From Takakia lepidozioides (taxonomy: Eukaryota; Streptophyta; Takakiopsida; Takakiales; Takakiaceae), in contig CM060731.1 in assembly GCA_030704615.1 (NCBI GenBank), positions 41,790,001-41,854,000 of the forward strand: a stretch of 64,000 bases of DNA, given 5' to 3'. Position numbers and translations under genes: made by a program. The notes beneath the pieces were generated by a model. It was given only the letters and a program-made list of their open reading frames with translations. It was not told where the DNA came from and did not search any database. Each line of letters opens with the position of its first letter. Positions within the stretch are counted from its first letter, which is position 1. Below, one piece after another: positions 1 to 8,767 of the stretch.

Positions 1-240
1 TATAAAATGTCCGTATCACGTGCGTTCGCCGCCTAATAAAAAAACCCCCTGTATACGGGTCCTTGGATCATTTATACCCCCTCTGTACATACATTTTGAA
101 GATTATAAAACCCCCTCCTGTAAATATATAGAAATTTGTAATTTTAAAAAAATACCCCCTTCTGTATGTATATTTCCCTTTTCAATAATTAAAAAATACC
201 CTCAAATATGTATATGTATGTTTTAATATTATATCAAGTT
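1..240 (+). repeat. Left terminal/subterminal repeat of T1
   Basis: The segment starts inside the terminal motif (TCACGTGCG at about 16-24) and continues as AT-rich DNA with four or more CCCCCT-type words followed by TGTA (near 47, 78, 111 and 155). Equivalent subterminal words lie at 5480-5580, 8460-8600 and 22735-22830. No credible gene is present. Confidence 0.5.
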
Positions 241-672
241 TATTCATTTAAAAATAGAATAAAATCTAATAAATTCATTAAAAAAATTGTTTGCCCTCGA
301 TAAAACTTGTTGTGGAATCTCACTTTGAACAATAATCAGATGCCGAGAGGAAATGGACATTGTCAATGCCCTATGTGCAAGAGGCCTGAAGAAAATTTCT
401 ATTTTCTGATATGCAGTCCTGGGTATTTCATCAGAGAGTGACCCTCTTGAAGACCAAGACCTAGTCACTGCACCTCTGTTCATCAACTAGGACAGTTTCT
501 GAACTTGTTCTACAGTTTCAACCTTCGCAAGGTCCAATTATGTTCAAAACCTACTGTTAAGAATTCCTCTCCAAAAAGAGATTTCGTGCGCCTTTGCTGC
601 CACTGTTGGAGTCCAACCTGACTCGCAGTTGACAGAGTTCAATACATTCAATTAGATGACAAGCATTTCATT
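241..672. other. No recognised gene
   Basis: The stretch lies between the T1 terminal repeat and the PPR remnant. Short open frames occur on the minus strand but show no recognisable motif. The reverse-strand bases next to 672 follow the DYW stop and may be its old 3' UTR. Confidence 0.4.
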
Positions 673-1660
673 TCACCAATACTCCCCACAAGAACAAACA
701 CCATTTTGGAAGTGGTGACAGCGGTTTGCATCCCGTACAACAATCTCTTGCTTAGCTATCTTTGAGATGAATTTGGTGGCTGTGTGGCAATCACCACACA
801 TCCGAAGATTCTTGATGGTCCCTAAAGACATCCCAGAGGGTGTGTTGATAAGCCCCAAAACAATGGCCAGCTTCTCATTGTGGTGGCAAAGAGACGATTC
901 TTTAAGCTCTTCCTCAACATCATGCAATGCAAAGTGCGGGCTTCACCCCTTCGCACATCATTTGCTCATAGGTCTCCAAAGCCTCCATCCCGCGCCTTTG
1001 TTGTGCATATCCTGCAATCATAGCACTCCACAACAGCACATCTCGTTCAGCCATACTGTCGAACACTCCCTTCATACATGTCCACGAGGGTACTGTTCAA
1101 AATGACATTTGATACAATTGCAGATCTAACAATGTCGCCATGGACCTCTTTGCCCTTTTCCAAAGCTGACAGACTTACACACGCATTGCAAATGTACACA
1201 AACGTGATGTGGTCGGGCTTCACCCCTTCCCCCATCATTTGATCATAGGTCTCCAAAGCCTCCATACCATATCCCTGCTGTGCATACCCTGCAAGCATCG
1301 CACTCCACGACACCACATCTCGTTCAGCCATGGAAACTCTCTTCGCATCCTTAATGCACCCACATTTGGCATACATGTCCACCAAGGGAGTGTTCAGAAT
1401 GACATCTGGTACAATTCCAGCTTTGACAATGTCACCATGGACCTCTTTCCCCTTTTCCAGAGCTCCCAGGCTTGCACACGCATTGCATCCTGCTAACATT
1501 ATATTCCACGTGATCAAAGATCGTTGAGGCATTCTGTTGAACACTTGGTGAGCATCAATGATGCTCCCGCACATAACATACATGTTGACAAGGGTGTTGA
1601 GAAGAAAAACATTTGACGTGAATCCACTTTGGATGATGTGAGTATGCACCTGTTTTCCAA
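673..1660 (-). pseudogene. PPR-DYW protein remnant (C-terminal part)
   Basis: Read on the minus strand, this encodes PLS-type pentatricopeptide repeats (for example LVDMYAKCGCIKDAKRV, ERDVVSWSAMLAGYAQQG) and ends in a DYW cytidine-deaminase tail. The tail keeps HxE (HNEKLA), CxxC (CGDCH), HHF and CSCGEYW, so the terminal triplet is EYW instead of DYW. The family edits C-to-U sites in organelle RNA. The last PPR runs almost directly into the deaminase tail, so the E1/E2 region is missing. Frames change near 940-1070 and again in the repeats, so no continuous protein exists. It continues to the right beyond the MITE at 1670-2175. Family assignment is secure; calling it a pseudogene rests on the shifts and the missing E region. 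Confidence 0.8.
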
Positions 1661-1669
1661 CTTCCAGAC

Positions 1670-2175
1670 CAGTGTTGGACTGGTATCAAGTTTTTTACAT
1701 ACCAGACTGGTCCTGGTACCAGGCGTATCACAAAACTTTCATACCAGTCTGGTTTCTATAATGGTGGATGTATTTTTTTCCAGATACTAGTATGAATATG
1801 AGTATCATGACCACAATACCAGCTGGTATGAGATATCAACTCTGGTATCATTCCAAAGCCATCTTGAGTTACAAATTTGTCAAGTGGCAAGTATCAAGTG
1901 AAAACAAATAAAATATACATAAGAAGTAAATATACATAAGTACGAATATATAGGCATATGTACACATAAATTAATTCAGTATACATACCAGAGTAAATGA
2001 GGAAGACGATGGGGGAGTACGGGTATTGTGGCTGGTATGAAAGAACTGATACCAGCCTGGTCTGATATCTGACCAAGTATTCTCCCAAATGATACCAGAC
2101 TGGTCTGATATCTAATACCAGTGCATATACCAGTATTATGTACCAGTCCTTCACCTATATACCAGTCCAACACTA
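1670..2175. mobile_element. hAT-type MITE with perfect 8-bp target duplication
   Basis: This is a 506-bp non-autonomous element. Its left end reads CAGTGTTGGACTGGTAT and its right end is the inverse of TAGTGTTGGACTGGTAT. It is flanked by TTCCAGAC at 1662-1669 and again at 2176-2183. An 8-bp duplication and CAGTG-like termini fit the hAT superfamily. The interior is rich in ACCAGACTGGT-like palindromic words and has no transposase. It sits in PPR coding sequence, between codons that would normally adjoin just before the GKQVHTH motif. Confidence 0.88.
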
Positions 2176-2935
2176 TTCCAGACCTTCCATCTTAATGCAC
2201 TTAAGCAAAAGACAAACATACATATCTGAATCTGGTGAAATGCCTTGTGATGTGGTTAGGCTTCACCCCTTCCCCCATCATTTGCTCATAGGTCTCCAAA
2301 GCCTCCATCCCGTGCCCCTGTTGTGCATACCCTGCAAGCATCACGTTCCACGACACCACATCTCGTTCAGCCAGAGTGTTGAAAACTCCCCTCACATCCT
2401 TAACGCACCCACATTTGGCAAACATGTCCACAAGGGCAGAGTTCAAGATGACATCTGGTACAATTCCAGCTTGCACCCAGGCTTTCACACACATTGCAAA
2501 CACAAACAAATGTGATGTGGTTGGGCTTCACTGCTTCGCACATCATTTGCTCATATGTCTCCAAAACACTCCTACCACACCTATGCTTGGTAAATCCTTT
2601 CAACATAATATTCCACGTGATCAAAGATCATTGAGGCATTATGTTGAACACTTGGTGAGCATCCCTGATGTTCCGGCACTTAACATACAGGTTGACAAGG
2701 GTGTTGAGTAGAAAAACATTTGGTGTGAATCCACTTTGGATAATGTGAGTGTGCACCTGCTTTCCAGCTTCGAGACCGTCCATCTTGATGCACTTAAGCA
2801 AGAGACAGACACGTATTTGAATCTGCTGAAATGCCTCCTTGGTTTAGAGTCTGTAGAGCCTCTGTCAGGCTGTCGCTTAAAGTATCTTCACATGCCCAGA
2901 AGTGCCAGAAGAGGCATTGTGGACTCCCTCTCTTG
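2176..2935 (-). pseudogene. PPR gene remnants: two N-terminal ends and one repeat block
   Basis: Reading from high to low coordinates, a PPR N-terminal region (about 2930-2700) has the form SLTEALQTL, then a CLLLKCIKM helix, then GKQVHTHIIQSG. It leads into repeats at about 2620-2256 that include AERDVVSWNVMLAGYAQQG and MMGEGVKPNHIT. These abut a second copy of the same N-terminal helix at 2250-2176, which the MITE separates from its own continuation at 1669. The block therefore looks like a tandem or recombined duplication of one PPR gene. Frames are interrupted by stops and shifts. The product would have been an organelle RNA-binding or editing factor; the copies are not functional as they stand. 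Confidence 0.65.
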
Positions 2936-3339
2936 ATCCTCTTTCAGAAGCTGTGGTCATGGTTGAGGTGCCTGATTTTATCAACTGTGCCGCTGCAGCT
3001 ACTGCCTTTAGTTGACAATCTACCCATGCAGGTTTCTTATAGCTACTGACCCCCACATGGAATCAAGGTAATCTGGAGCTTGAAGTCCAACCCTCTTGGA
3101 TGAATATGGACCCACACTCTATCCATGCTCATTCAGGAAAAAATAGGGAAAAACTCTGATAACAGGGAAAAACGGGCTGAAATGTGTTGAAGAAGGTACC
3201 TTCATTAGCAGCGCCTTGTTCTATCAAATGCACTGCTACCGCTGCTATTTCCAGTTGACCATCTACCCACGCAGCTTTCTTGTAGCTATTGATCCGCAGG
3301 GAATCAGAAGTAATCTTGTGTTTAAAATTGACCTCTTGG
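2936..3339 (-). pseudogene. OSB-associated repeat fragment
   Basis: Minus-strand sequence around 3000-3060 and 3120-3330 repeats a segment found at 4270-4375, 20620-20760, 21180-21300 and 21440-21600. It encodes phrases like WVDGQLEAA, GTFFNTFHPVFPSY and (R)xWVHIHPRG. At 4085 and 20440 this segment lies next to a PDF-motif-like sequence of organelle single-stranded DNA-binding (OSB) proteins. Here only the upstream part is present. Assignment by proximity to the other copies; function of the phrases themselves is not recognised. Confidence 0.35.
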
Positions 3340-4065
3340 ATGAATCGTGTTCCACGACACCACCTTGTTCAGCCATAGTGTTGAACACTCCCTCCGCATC
3401 CTCAATGCTCCCACAATGCTCCCACAATGGCATACATGTCCACAAGGGTATTGTTAATAATCAGATCTGGTACAATTCCAGCTTTGGTGATGCAACCATG
3501 CACCTCTTTGCCCTTTTCCAGGGCTGCAGGCTTGCACACGCACTGCAAACGCACACAAACATGATGTGGTCGAGCTTCACCCCTTCCCCCATCATCTGCT
3601 TTCAGGTCTCCAAAGCCCCATCTCGCGCTCCTGCTCTGCACACCCTGCAAGCATCGCGTTCCACGACACCACATCTCATTCAGCCATAGTGTTGAACACT
3701 CCCTTGGCATCCTCAATGCTCCCACATTTGGCATACATGGCCACCAGAGCAATGTTCAGGATGACAAATTTTGGTACAATTGCAGATTTGATGACATCAC
3801 CAGGGATCTCTTTGCTTTTTTCCAGGGCTGCCATACGCACTGCAAACTTACACAAACGTTATGTCGGCGGCCTTCACCCCTTCCCCATCATTTGCTCAAA
3901 GGTTGGAGCCTCCATCCCGCACCCCTGCTGTGCATACCCTGCAAGCATCGCACTCCACAACACCACATCTCGTTTAGCCATAGAGTTGAACACTGGTCCC
4001 TTATCCTCGATGCACCCACATTTGGCTACATGTCCACCAGGGCAGGGGCAGTGTTCAGAATGACA
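3340..4065 (-). pseudogene. PPR repeat remnants
   Basis: Minus-strand codons spell several PLS-type PPR units, with phrases such as KAGIVPDLIINNTLVDMY, VFNTMAE, EALETYEQMMGEGVKPDHI and AALEKGKEVHG, in at least two frames with deletions of a few bases. The units are near copies of those at 673-2500 and 19380-20430, so all come from one PPR gene family member. There is no start, no C-terminal domain and no continuous frame. Confidence 0.65.
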
Positions 4066-4380
4066 TCTGGTAATCTGATAGGCATTCACCTTTTTGCCTC
4101 GGTTGTCCCACCATTGTCTGGGGTCAGAAAAATATTCATTCCACAACTTCTCCTCGTCTTTGTTACCTGTTTTTGGATATTTTCCTGTTGTCACATTGGC
4201 AGTATCATGTCAAAGTCATTCCAAACTATCCTAGATTCACTCAACCAGCTAACTTGCATAATTCAACATGAAAATTTAGGGCCGATTCTGATAGGAGGGG
4301 AAAACAGGGTGAAATGTGTTGCAGAAGGTGCCTTCATCAGCAGTGCCTGATTTTATCAATTGTGCCGCTACTGCAATCTG
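4066..4380 (-). pseudogene. OSB-like (PDF-motif) fragment fused to a PPR unit
   Basis: On the minus strand an open stretch reads KYPKTGNKDEEKLWNEYF and then SDPRQWWDNRGKKVNA. The pattern LWxxFFxxPxxWWDNRxxK is the PDF motif of plant organellar single-stranded DNA-binding proteins. It then passes directly into PPR sequence equivalent to PDVILN, at about 4062-4080. Sequence upstream of the motif (4200-4375) has stops. The same junction occurs near 20420-20445 and 21945-21965. The motif match is from memory of the family, so confidence in the OSB name is moderate. Confidence 0.45.
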
Positions 4381-4539
4381 AAGACAGTATTCATTTTCTG
4401 ATACACTGTCCGGGGTTCTCTCATTGATAACAAGTACGTTGAAGGTTGCAATGACCAAAAGTGCTTCTAATAGAGTCCCACATCAATTCAATCTCAAAGA
4501 AGTTCATCCCTTGACTGGCTGGAGAGTGGTCTTACACAT

Positions 4540-4760
4540 TGGTGATTCAATGGGGCGCTCTAGGAAGACAACCAAGGGCAAGGACTTCAACTATAGGTGA
4601 CCAAGTGCAGTGGACTCGTGAGAAATCCCAAACCCTAAACGTTCCATTGTGGACTATATCATAATGGACAATTTGTTCCCCCAGTGTGCCAATGTGTTGA
4701 TCGACAGAACTGATATTGGTACCTCTGACCACTTCCTGGTTTGGACTGAGATCAAAAGAG
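4540..4760 (+). pseudogene. LINE-type endonuclease remnant
   Basis: Plus-strand codons from about 4640 read SIVDYIIMDN, then VLIDRTDIGTSDHFLVWTEI. S-x-I-D-Y-I and S-D-H-x-x-V are the last conserved blocks of the apurinic-type endonuclease of non-LTR retrotransposons. Upstream codons contain stops, and no reverse transcriptase follows. A short, old fragment; the assignment rests on these two blocks only. Confidence 0.45.
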
Positions 4761-5234
4761 AACCTCTTGTGTGTGCATACTTGTCTGTAGCCAGGTAACG
4801 ACGGATTGGTCAGTGAGAACCACCACGGTGCAGCTGAGCACGGCCTGCTTAGAACAAGCTGACTCTCCCAAGAACCTTGTAAACATCTGGAAGAATACCA
4901 AATCAGGTACTAACAGGAGGCAAGATCCCGTAATAGCAGGATGGAAAAAAATCTTCACATCGTACCTTAAGAAAACGCCACACCTTGCAATTGCAATTGT
5001 CCCACCATTGTCAATCTTCTAAAAACTCATGCCAGGTCTGCTCAGTGCTGCAAATTCAGGGCCGACTCTGTTGAGAGGGCAAGACAGGCTGAAATAGATC
5101 GAAGAAGAAGGTGCCCTCACCACATTGTCCTTGACCTTGTGTCATGACCCATGGAGGATTTGCCCTCCCATCAACCCAAAAGGATCGCTTCCCTAAACTC
5201 TCCCCTAAACCTTGTAAACATCAGGAAGAATACC

Positions 5235-5410
5235 ATGCCCTGTGGAGAGGAGGGGAGAGGAGAGGAGGGAAAAGAGAAAGCCCGCAGAAGGGAAGGCGAA
5301 CGCGGGAGAGGAGTGGAAAGGAGATGAGAGGAGGACAGGGAAAAGAGAAAGCGGCGGGAGGGAAGGGGAGAAAGATCGCGGAGAGGAAAAAAAAAAAAAA
5401 AAACAAAAAC
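5235..5410 (+). repeat. Purine-rich low-complexity tract
   Basis: The plus strand is almost pure G and A (GGAGAGGAGGGGAGAGG-like words) for about 170 bases and ends in an 18-19 base A run. Open frames across it on both strands are compositional. No coding or structural role can be read from it. Confidence 0.7.
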
Positions 5411-5469
5411 AAAGAGATGATCCCGCGGTGCATCGCGGCCAAAACGTCACTCTTACCACTACACTACCC

Positions 5470-5622
5470 CTTAAAATACAACAACCCCCTCCTGTAAAAT
5501 TATATTTAAGGTGTTTTAAACCCCCCTCTGTATGTATAATGTTGTACATGGGGGGGGTTTAAAATACCCCCTCCTGTGCACGCACGTGGCTGGTACATTT
5601 AATGAGGAGTGCACCCCCCAGG
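5470..5622 (-). repeat. Right terminal/subterminal repeat of T1
   Basis: Read on the minus strand it begins CCTGGGGGGTGCACTCCTC, then has the conserved AAATGTACC and CACGTGCGTGCA blocks and enters a region of repeated CCCCCT(CC)TGTA words. It aligns with the T2 ends at 8402 and 22878 and with the start of the window. Position 5623 is where LTR sequence shared with 29158-29374 begins. Confidence 0.6.
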
Positions 5623-5926
5623 GGCGAGAGAGGCCTCGTGAGGTTCGACTAGAAGAAGACGAGCCTGCCTATGTCTCACGTGGAGATAACCTCCCCACGT
5701 CCCAAGTGAGGTTCGCCACCTCACTTGGCACATGGAACCAAATGAAGTCCCAATGCCAACAAAATACAAATATAAATGTATAATGTCCTAATTAGCTAGA
5801 AATAACTATTTCTAACTAATCACAAACAAAACCATGACAGCTGTCGTGCACCTAAGCATCGTGCCACAACATACATTGTTGTCCAACCACACTTCCTAGC
5901 ATATAGTCCTAGAAAGCCACGCCACA
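5623..5926 (-). repeat. R1 3' LTR, truncated by T1
   Basis: The inner edge is placed at 5926, where the minus strand reads TGTGGCGTGGC directly after a G-rich tract. Positions 5623-5839 match 29158-29374 base for base in length. Homology stops at 5839/29374, both ending CATGACA, so an alternative LTR edge (minus-strand TGTCATGG) is possible. The remainder of the LTR lies left of T1, outside the window. Confidence 0.6.
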
Positions 5927-5937
5927 ATCGCCCCCCT
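5927..5937 (-). promoter_or_regulatory. Candidate polypurine tract of R1
   Basis: On the minus strand AGGGGGGCGAT lies immediately before the TG that would begin the 3' LTR. It is the expected position of the plus-strand primer in reverse transcription. It is the only strong purine run between the PHD finger and the LTR. Confidence 0.5.
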
Positions 5938-6183
5938 AGCTGGTGATTAGGTCCCTCTAACACCGGATAGCTTGCAAGTATCCACCCCAATAAGATCATC
6001 GCTTGGTCTTCAATCGCACAAGTCCCAACACCTGAAGTTGATAGATCAAGAGGCCGGGTGCAAACGTAGCCCCATCGTTAGTCGCCTTCATGCAATCCAT
6101 GATCTTCAGTTGAGTATCCATGGCATTGAAGCCCCACTAGCTAGACCTTGGATCACTTGTCCGCCTCGCCACTGTCATGCCCA

Positions 6184-6417
6184 CTACCTCTGTTTAAGGC
6201 ATCGTGGACCTAACCATTCTCCGATAGAAACCTCCTCAAGTGGCGGTGTCAAGCATCCCATGTGCCACCCCCTTGAGCATTTGTCACACACTAACATGGT
6301 TGCAGCGCCACCAGCATGCCCACATAGCATGCAGCGCAACCCTGCATGTACCACTACAAAGTTGGGATCTATCCTCCCATCCACATGTGGAAGGTGACAT
6401 GGCGCATAATTGCGCAC
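6184..6417 (-). pseudogene. PHD finger at the C-terminus of the R1 integrase
   Basis: The codons lie in frame with the integrase, after one TGA at 6427-6429. They spell a C4HC3 pattern: CMLC, a ten-residue loop, CDKC, four residues, H, two residues, C, and W-L-G-P-R-C. In PHD fingers the last block is W-x-C-P-x-C, so the seventh ligand has become Gly (a single T-to-G change would do it). PHD fingers read histone H3 tails. Many plant gypsy integrases instead end in a chromodomain, which suggests an analogous targeting role. Both the stop and the lost cysteine argue this copy is dead. Confidence 0.7.
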
Positions 6418-6426
6418 ATGGTCCTT

Positions 6427-7929
6427 TCATACCATGCTATCTCGACCCTCCAGAATCAACACTCCTAAAGGCAACATCTCCCTGACCCTTAGAATCACAC
6501 GTCCTGCTGTGACATCCAAGGTCGTAGGCGCTGCTTGCTGCAAATACACATAGTCCCCAAGGTGGAAACGCCGAACACTTGGCCAATATCCCCCTTCACA
6601 TATAGTGGCGAATCTCAATGTGTCTCGGTATTGGACAATAGCAAGGTTCTCAAAAGCCATAGGCATGACTCTCTTGAACAACTCTGCCCGCTGGGCACAT
6701 GCTTGTGTCCACACATCCGGATCATCAAGGTTGAGAACTATTGCAGCCTCCCTGTGAATAGATGCAGGCAAATCCGGCTCTCGGCCAAAGATAAGAAAGT
6801 AAGGTGAGAATGAGGCAAGTGAAGCTTGTTTGCTGAACCTATAGCCCATAGCTAGCCAAACAAGCTGAAGGTCCCAATCTCCTAGGTGTCCGTTCTGCAA
6901 ACCGTACTTGCGTAAACCTCTCTTGACTGTCTGAACAACTCTCTCTGCCAAGCCATCAGCCTCGGGATGATCCCGAGAAGTAGTGCGGTGATCTATCAGG
7001 GCTTGCTCACACAAAGCCTGAAACTCCCCCAAGAACTCTCTCCCCTGGTCCGTGAGTACCTCGGCTGGAGCACCAAAATGGCTAAGCACTCGATCTAAGA
7101 ATGCATACGCAGCCCTCTCACTTGCCTTGTCAGGCAATGCCACCAGTTCAATCCATTTGGAAAAGTGTTCCACCATCACCATCACATACTTGTTATGACG
7201 AATCATCAATAACAATGGGCCTGCGAAGTCAAGACTCCAACAATAGCCCAAACCCATATTGGGTAAATGATGCAATTGTGGAGTAGGGGCGTTGAAAGAA
7301 GCCCGCACTCTATCACACACCATGCACCTTGCCACTAACTGTTGCTCATCCGTGTGCATGCCCCGCCACCAATATTGTCCTTGCAGCAAATTATGAGTGC
7401 GCTGCACCCAAAAATGTCCCAACTGCTCATGGGCATGGCGTATCAATCGCACTCGTTGTGTTGGATGAGACACAATCCTCACTCGTCCATTCTCCCATAC
7501 TCGGAGTAGGTGAGTCCTCTCCCACTTGAACCTCTTGGCTCGTTGTAGGACCCGATCCTTCTCCTTAGCAGTCACATTAGCTGCTGTCTCTCCGGTACGA
7601 AAGTATGCCAATACTGCTGCATCTTCATGCACATCCTTAGCACCGCCAAACTCCTCACTAGTCTCTGGATCGTCATGCACGCTATCTACATGACCAATCG
7701 CATGGGATGAACCAGTTTGAGCTCCCATTGCTAGAATGCATAAAAATGCCGATGCGTGCCATCCTTGCACCATCTCCTCATCCGTCTCACCATGCCACCG
7801 AACTCCAGTATCATCATGCTCGCTTGTGCATAGATTACGACTCAATCTTTCTGCATCCCGATTGACAATACCGGCTCGATGCACCACCTGGAAGTCGTAC
7901 TTTTTGAAGCATAAGTGCCCACCGTGCAA
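6427..7929 (-). pseudogene. R1 integrase (with the end of RNase H)
   Basis: The frame of about 500 codons starts inside RNase H (VHRAGIVNRDAERLSR). It has a zinc-binding HHCC domain (HAHEQLGHF, later CMVCDRVR) and a catalytic core with all three acidic residues: D in SLDFAGP, D in LTDQGREF and E in the HPEADGLAERVVQ block. The core inserts element cDNA into the host chromosome. The tail carries a GPY-like region, then TGA at 6427, then the PHD finger in the same frame. RNase H upstream is joined by a one-base frameshift in an A-run near 7905. Closest fit is the Ty3/gypsy (Metaviridae) integrase family. Confidence 0.9.
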
Positions 7930-8401
7930 GCTTCTCTGTAAGCTTGTCTGACTCCATCAACCACTTCAATGGTTGGTGATCCGTGACAAGGGTGAAGAGA
8001 TTGTCATAGAGGTAGCATCTGAAATGTGCCACTGCCCATACCGCAGCTAGACACTCCCCTTCATAGGAACTATACTTCGCCTCGGCATCATTGTTCGAGC
8101 GGCTAACATATGCCACTACGAACTCTCTTCCCTCATCATCCATTTGTGTAAGCACTGCTCCAATCCCCAACATACTCCAATCCGTATGTAGTTGGAAAGG
8201 CCGCCCCCGAATAGGCCGCCTCAGAATAGGTGCAGAAGTCAATCGAGCCTTGAGTTCCTCAAAGGCTTCCTCCTGCTCCCCCTCCCGCTGCCACTCCTGA
8301 CCCACCTTGGTCAACTTGGTAAAAGCCTTTGCAATGTTGCTAAATCCCTTGACAAACCGTCGATAGTAGTTTGCCAATCCCATGAAAGCACGAAATCCAT
8401 G
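7835..8401 (-). pseudogene. R1 reverse transcriptase thumb and RNase H
   Basis: The minus-strand frame opens at the T2 border with GFRAFMGLANYYRRFV, the conserved start of the gypsy RT thumb, and continues into RNase H. RNase H shows HTDWS (first Asp), YEGECLAAVWAV (Glu) and VTDHQPLKWL (Asp). It leaves frame near 7905. The RT palm that should precede it lies across T2 at 22879-23050. RNase H removes the RNA strand during cDNA synthesis. Confidence 0.88.
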
Positions 8402-8640
8402 CCCAGGAGGTGCATTCTTCATAAAAAGACCATATCATGTGCGTGCAGCAACCAATAAACAATACCCCTGTATATAGCTTGATTCATGAATTTATCATAT
8501 GTATTCATATTTTTAAGACTTTATTAAAACCCCTAAAGTATTTATATAAAACAAACAATTAATGAATAACAATACCCTGCTGTATGTATTCATGTGTTGA
8601 TTGAGAATATAAAAACCCTTTAATTAGTTGAAGTAAAGTC
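8402..8640 (+). repeat. Left terminal/subterminal repeat of T2
   Basis: It begins with the shared terminal motif, then CATGTGCGTGCAGC, then AT-rich DNA with ACCCC-TGTAT words (8465, 8575), as at the T1 and right T2 ends. It runs up to the probable promoter and 5' leader of the phosphomannomutase gene (8641-8767). No separate gene is seen here. Confidence 0.6.
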
Positions 8641-8767
8641 GGGCTGTGGTCTCTACACACATTCTGCTGCTGCTTCTTCTTCCCCTTGCTGCACTTGGAG
8701 CTGCACATTTGGGTTTTCTTGTGGGGATCTGTTTGGGAGGGAAGGGAGGAGGAATTGAGGAGGAGAA

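Larger units (their letters stand above)
1..5622. mobile_element. T1: right part of a segment with inverted termini, filled with PPR and OSB-like debris
   Basis: The first bases of the window match, in inverted orientation, the sequence ending at 5622. Both share a core like AATGTACC..CACGTGCGTG followed by AT-rich DNA with repeated CCCCCT(CC)TGTA words. The same terminus occurs at 8402 and, inverted, at 22878. The outermost 20 or so bases of the left end lie before the window, so the target duplication cannot be tested. The right end cuts into the 3' LTR of retroelement R1, which resumes at 5623. No transposase was seen, so the superfamily is unknown; long termini and gene fragments would suit a MULE-like element. 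Inference from termini and context. Confidence 0.5.

Noticed and set aside
5144-5562. Lys/Arg/Glu-rich frames on both strands
   Set aside because: They arise from the purine-rich tract at 5235-5410.
7736-8458. Plus-strand Cys/Ser-rich frames opposite RNase H
   Set aside because: They are shadows of the conserved minus-strand RNase H and integrase coding.
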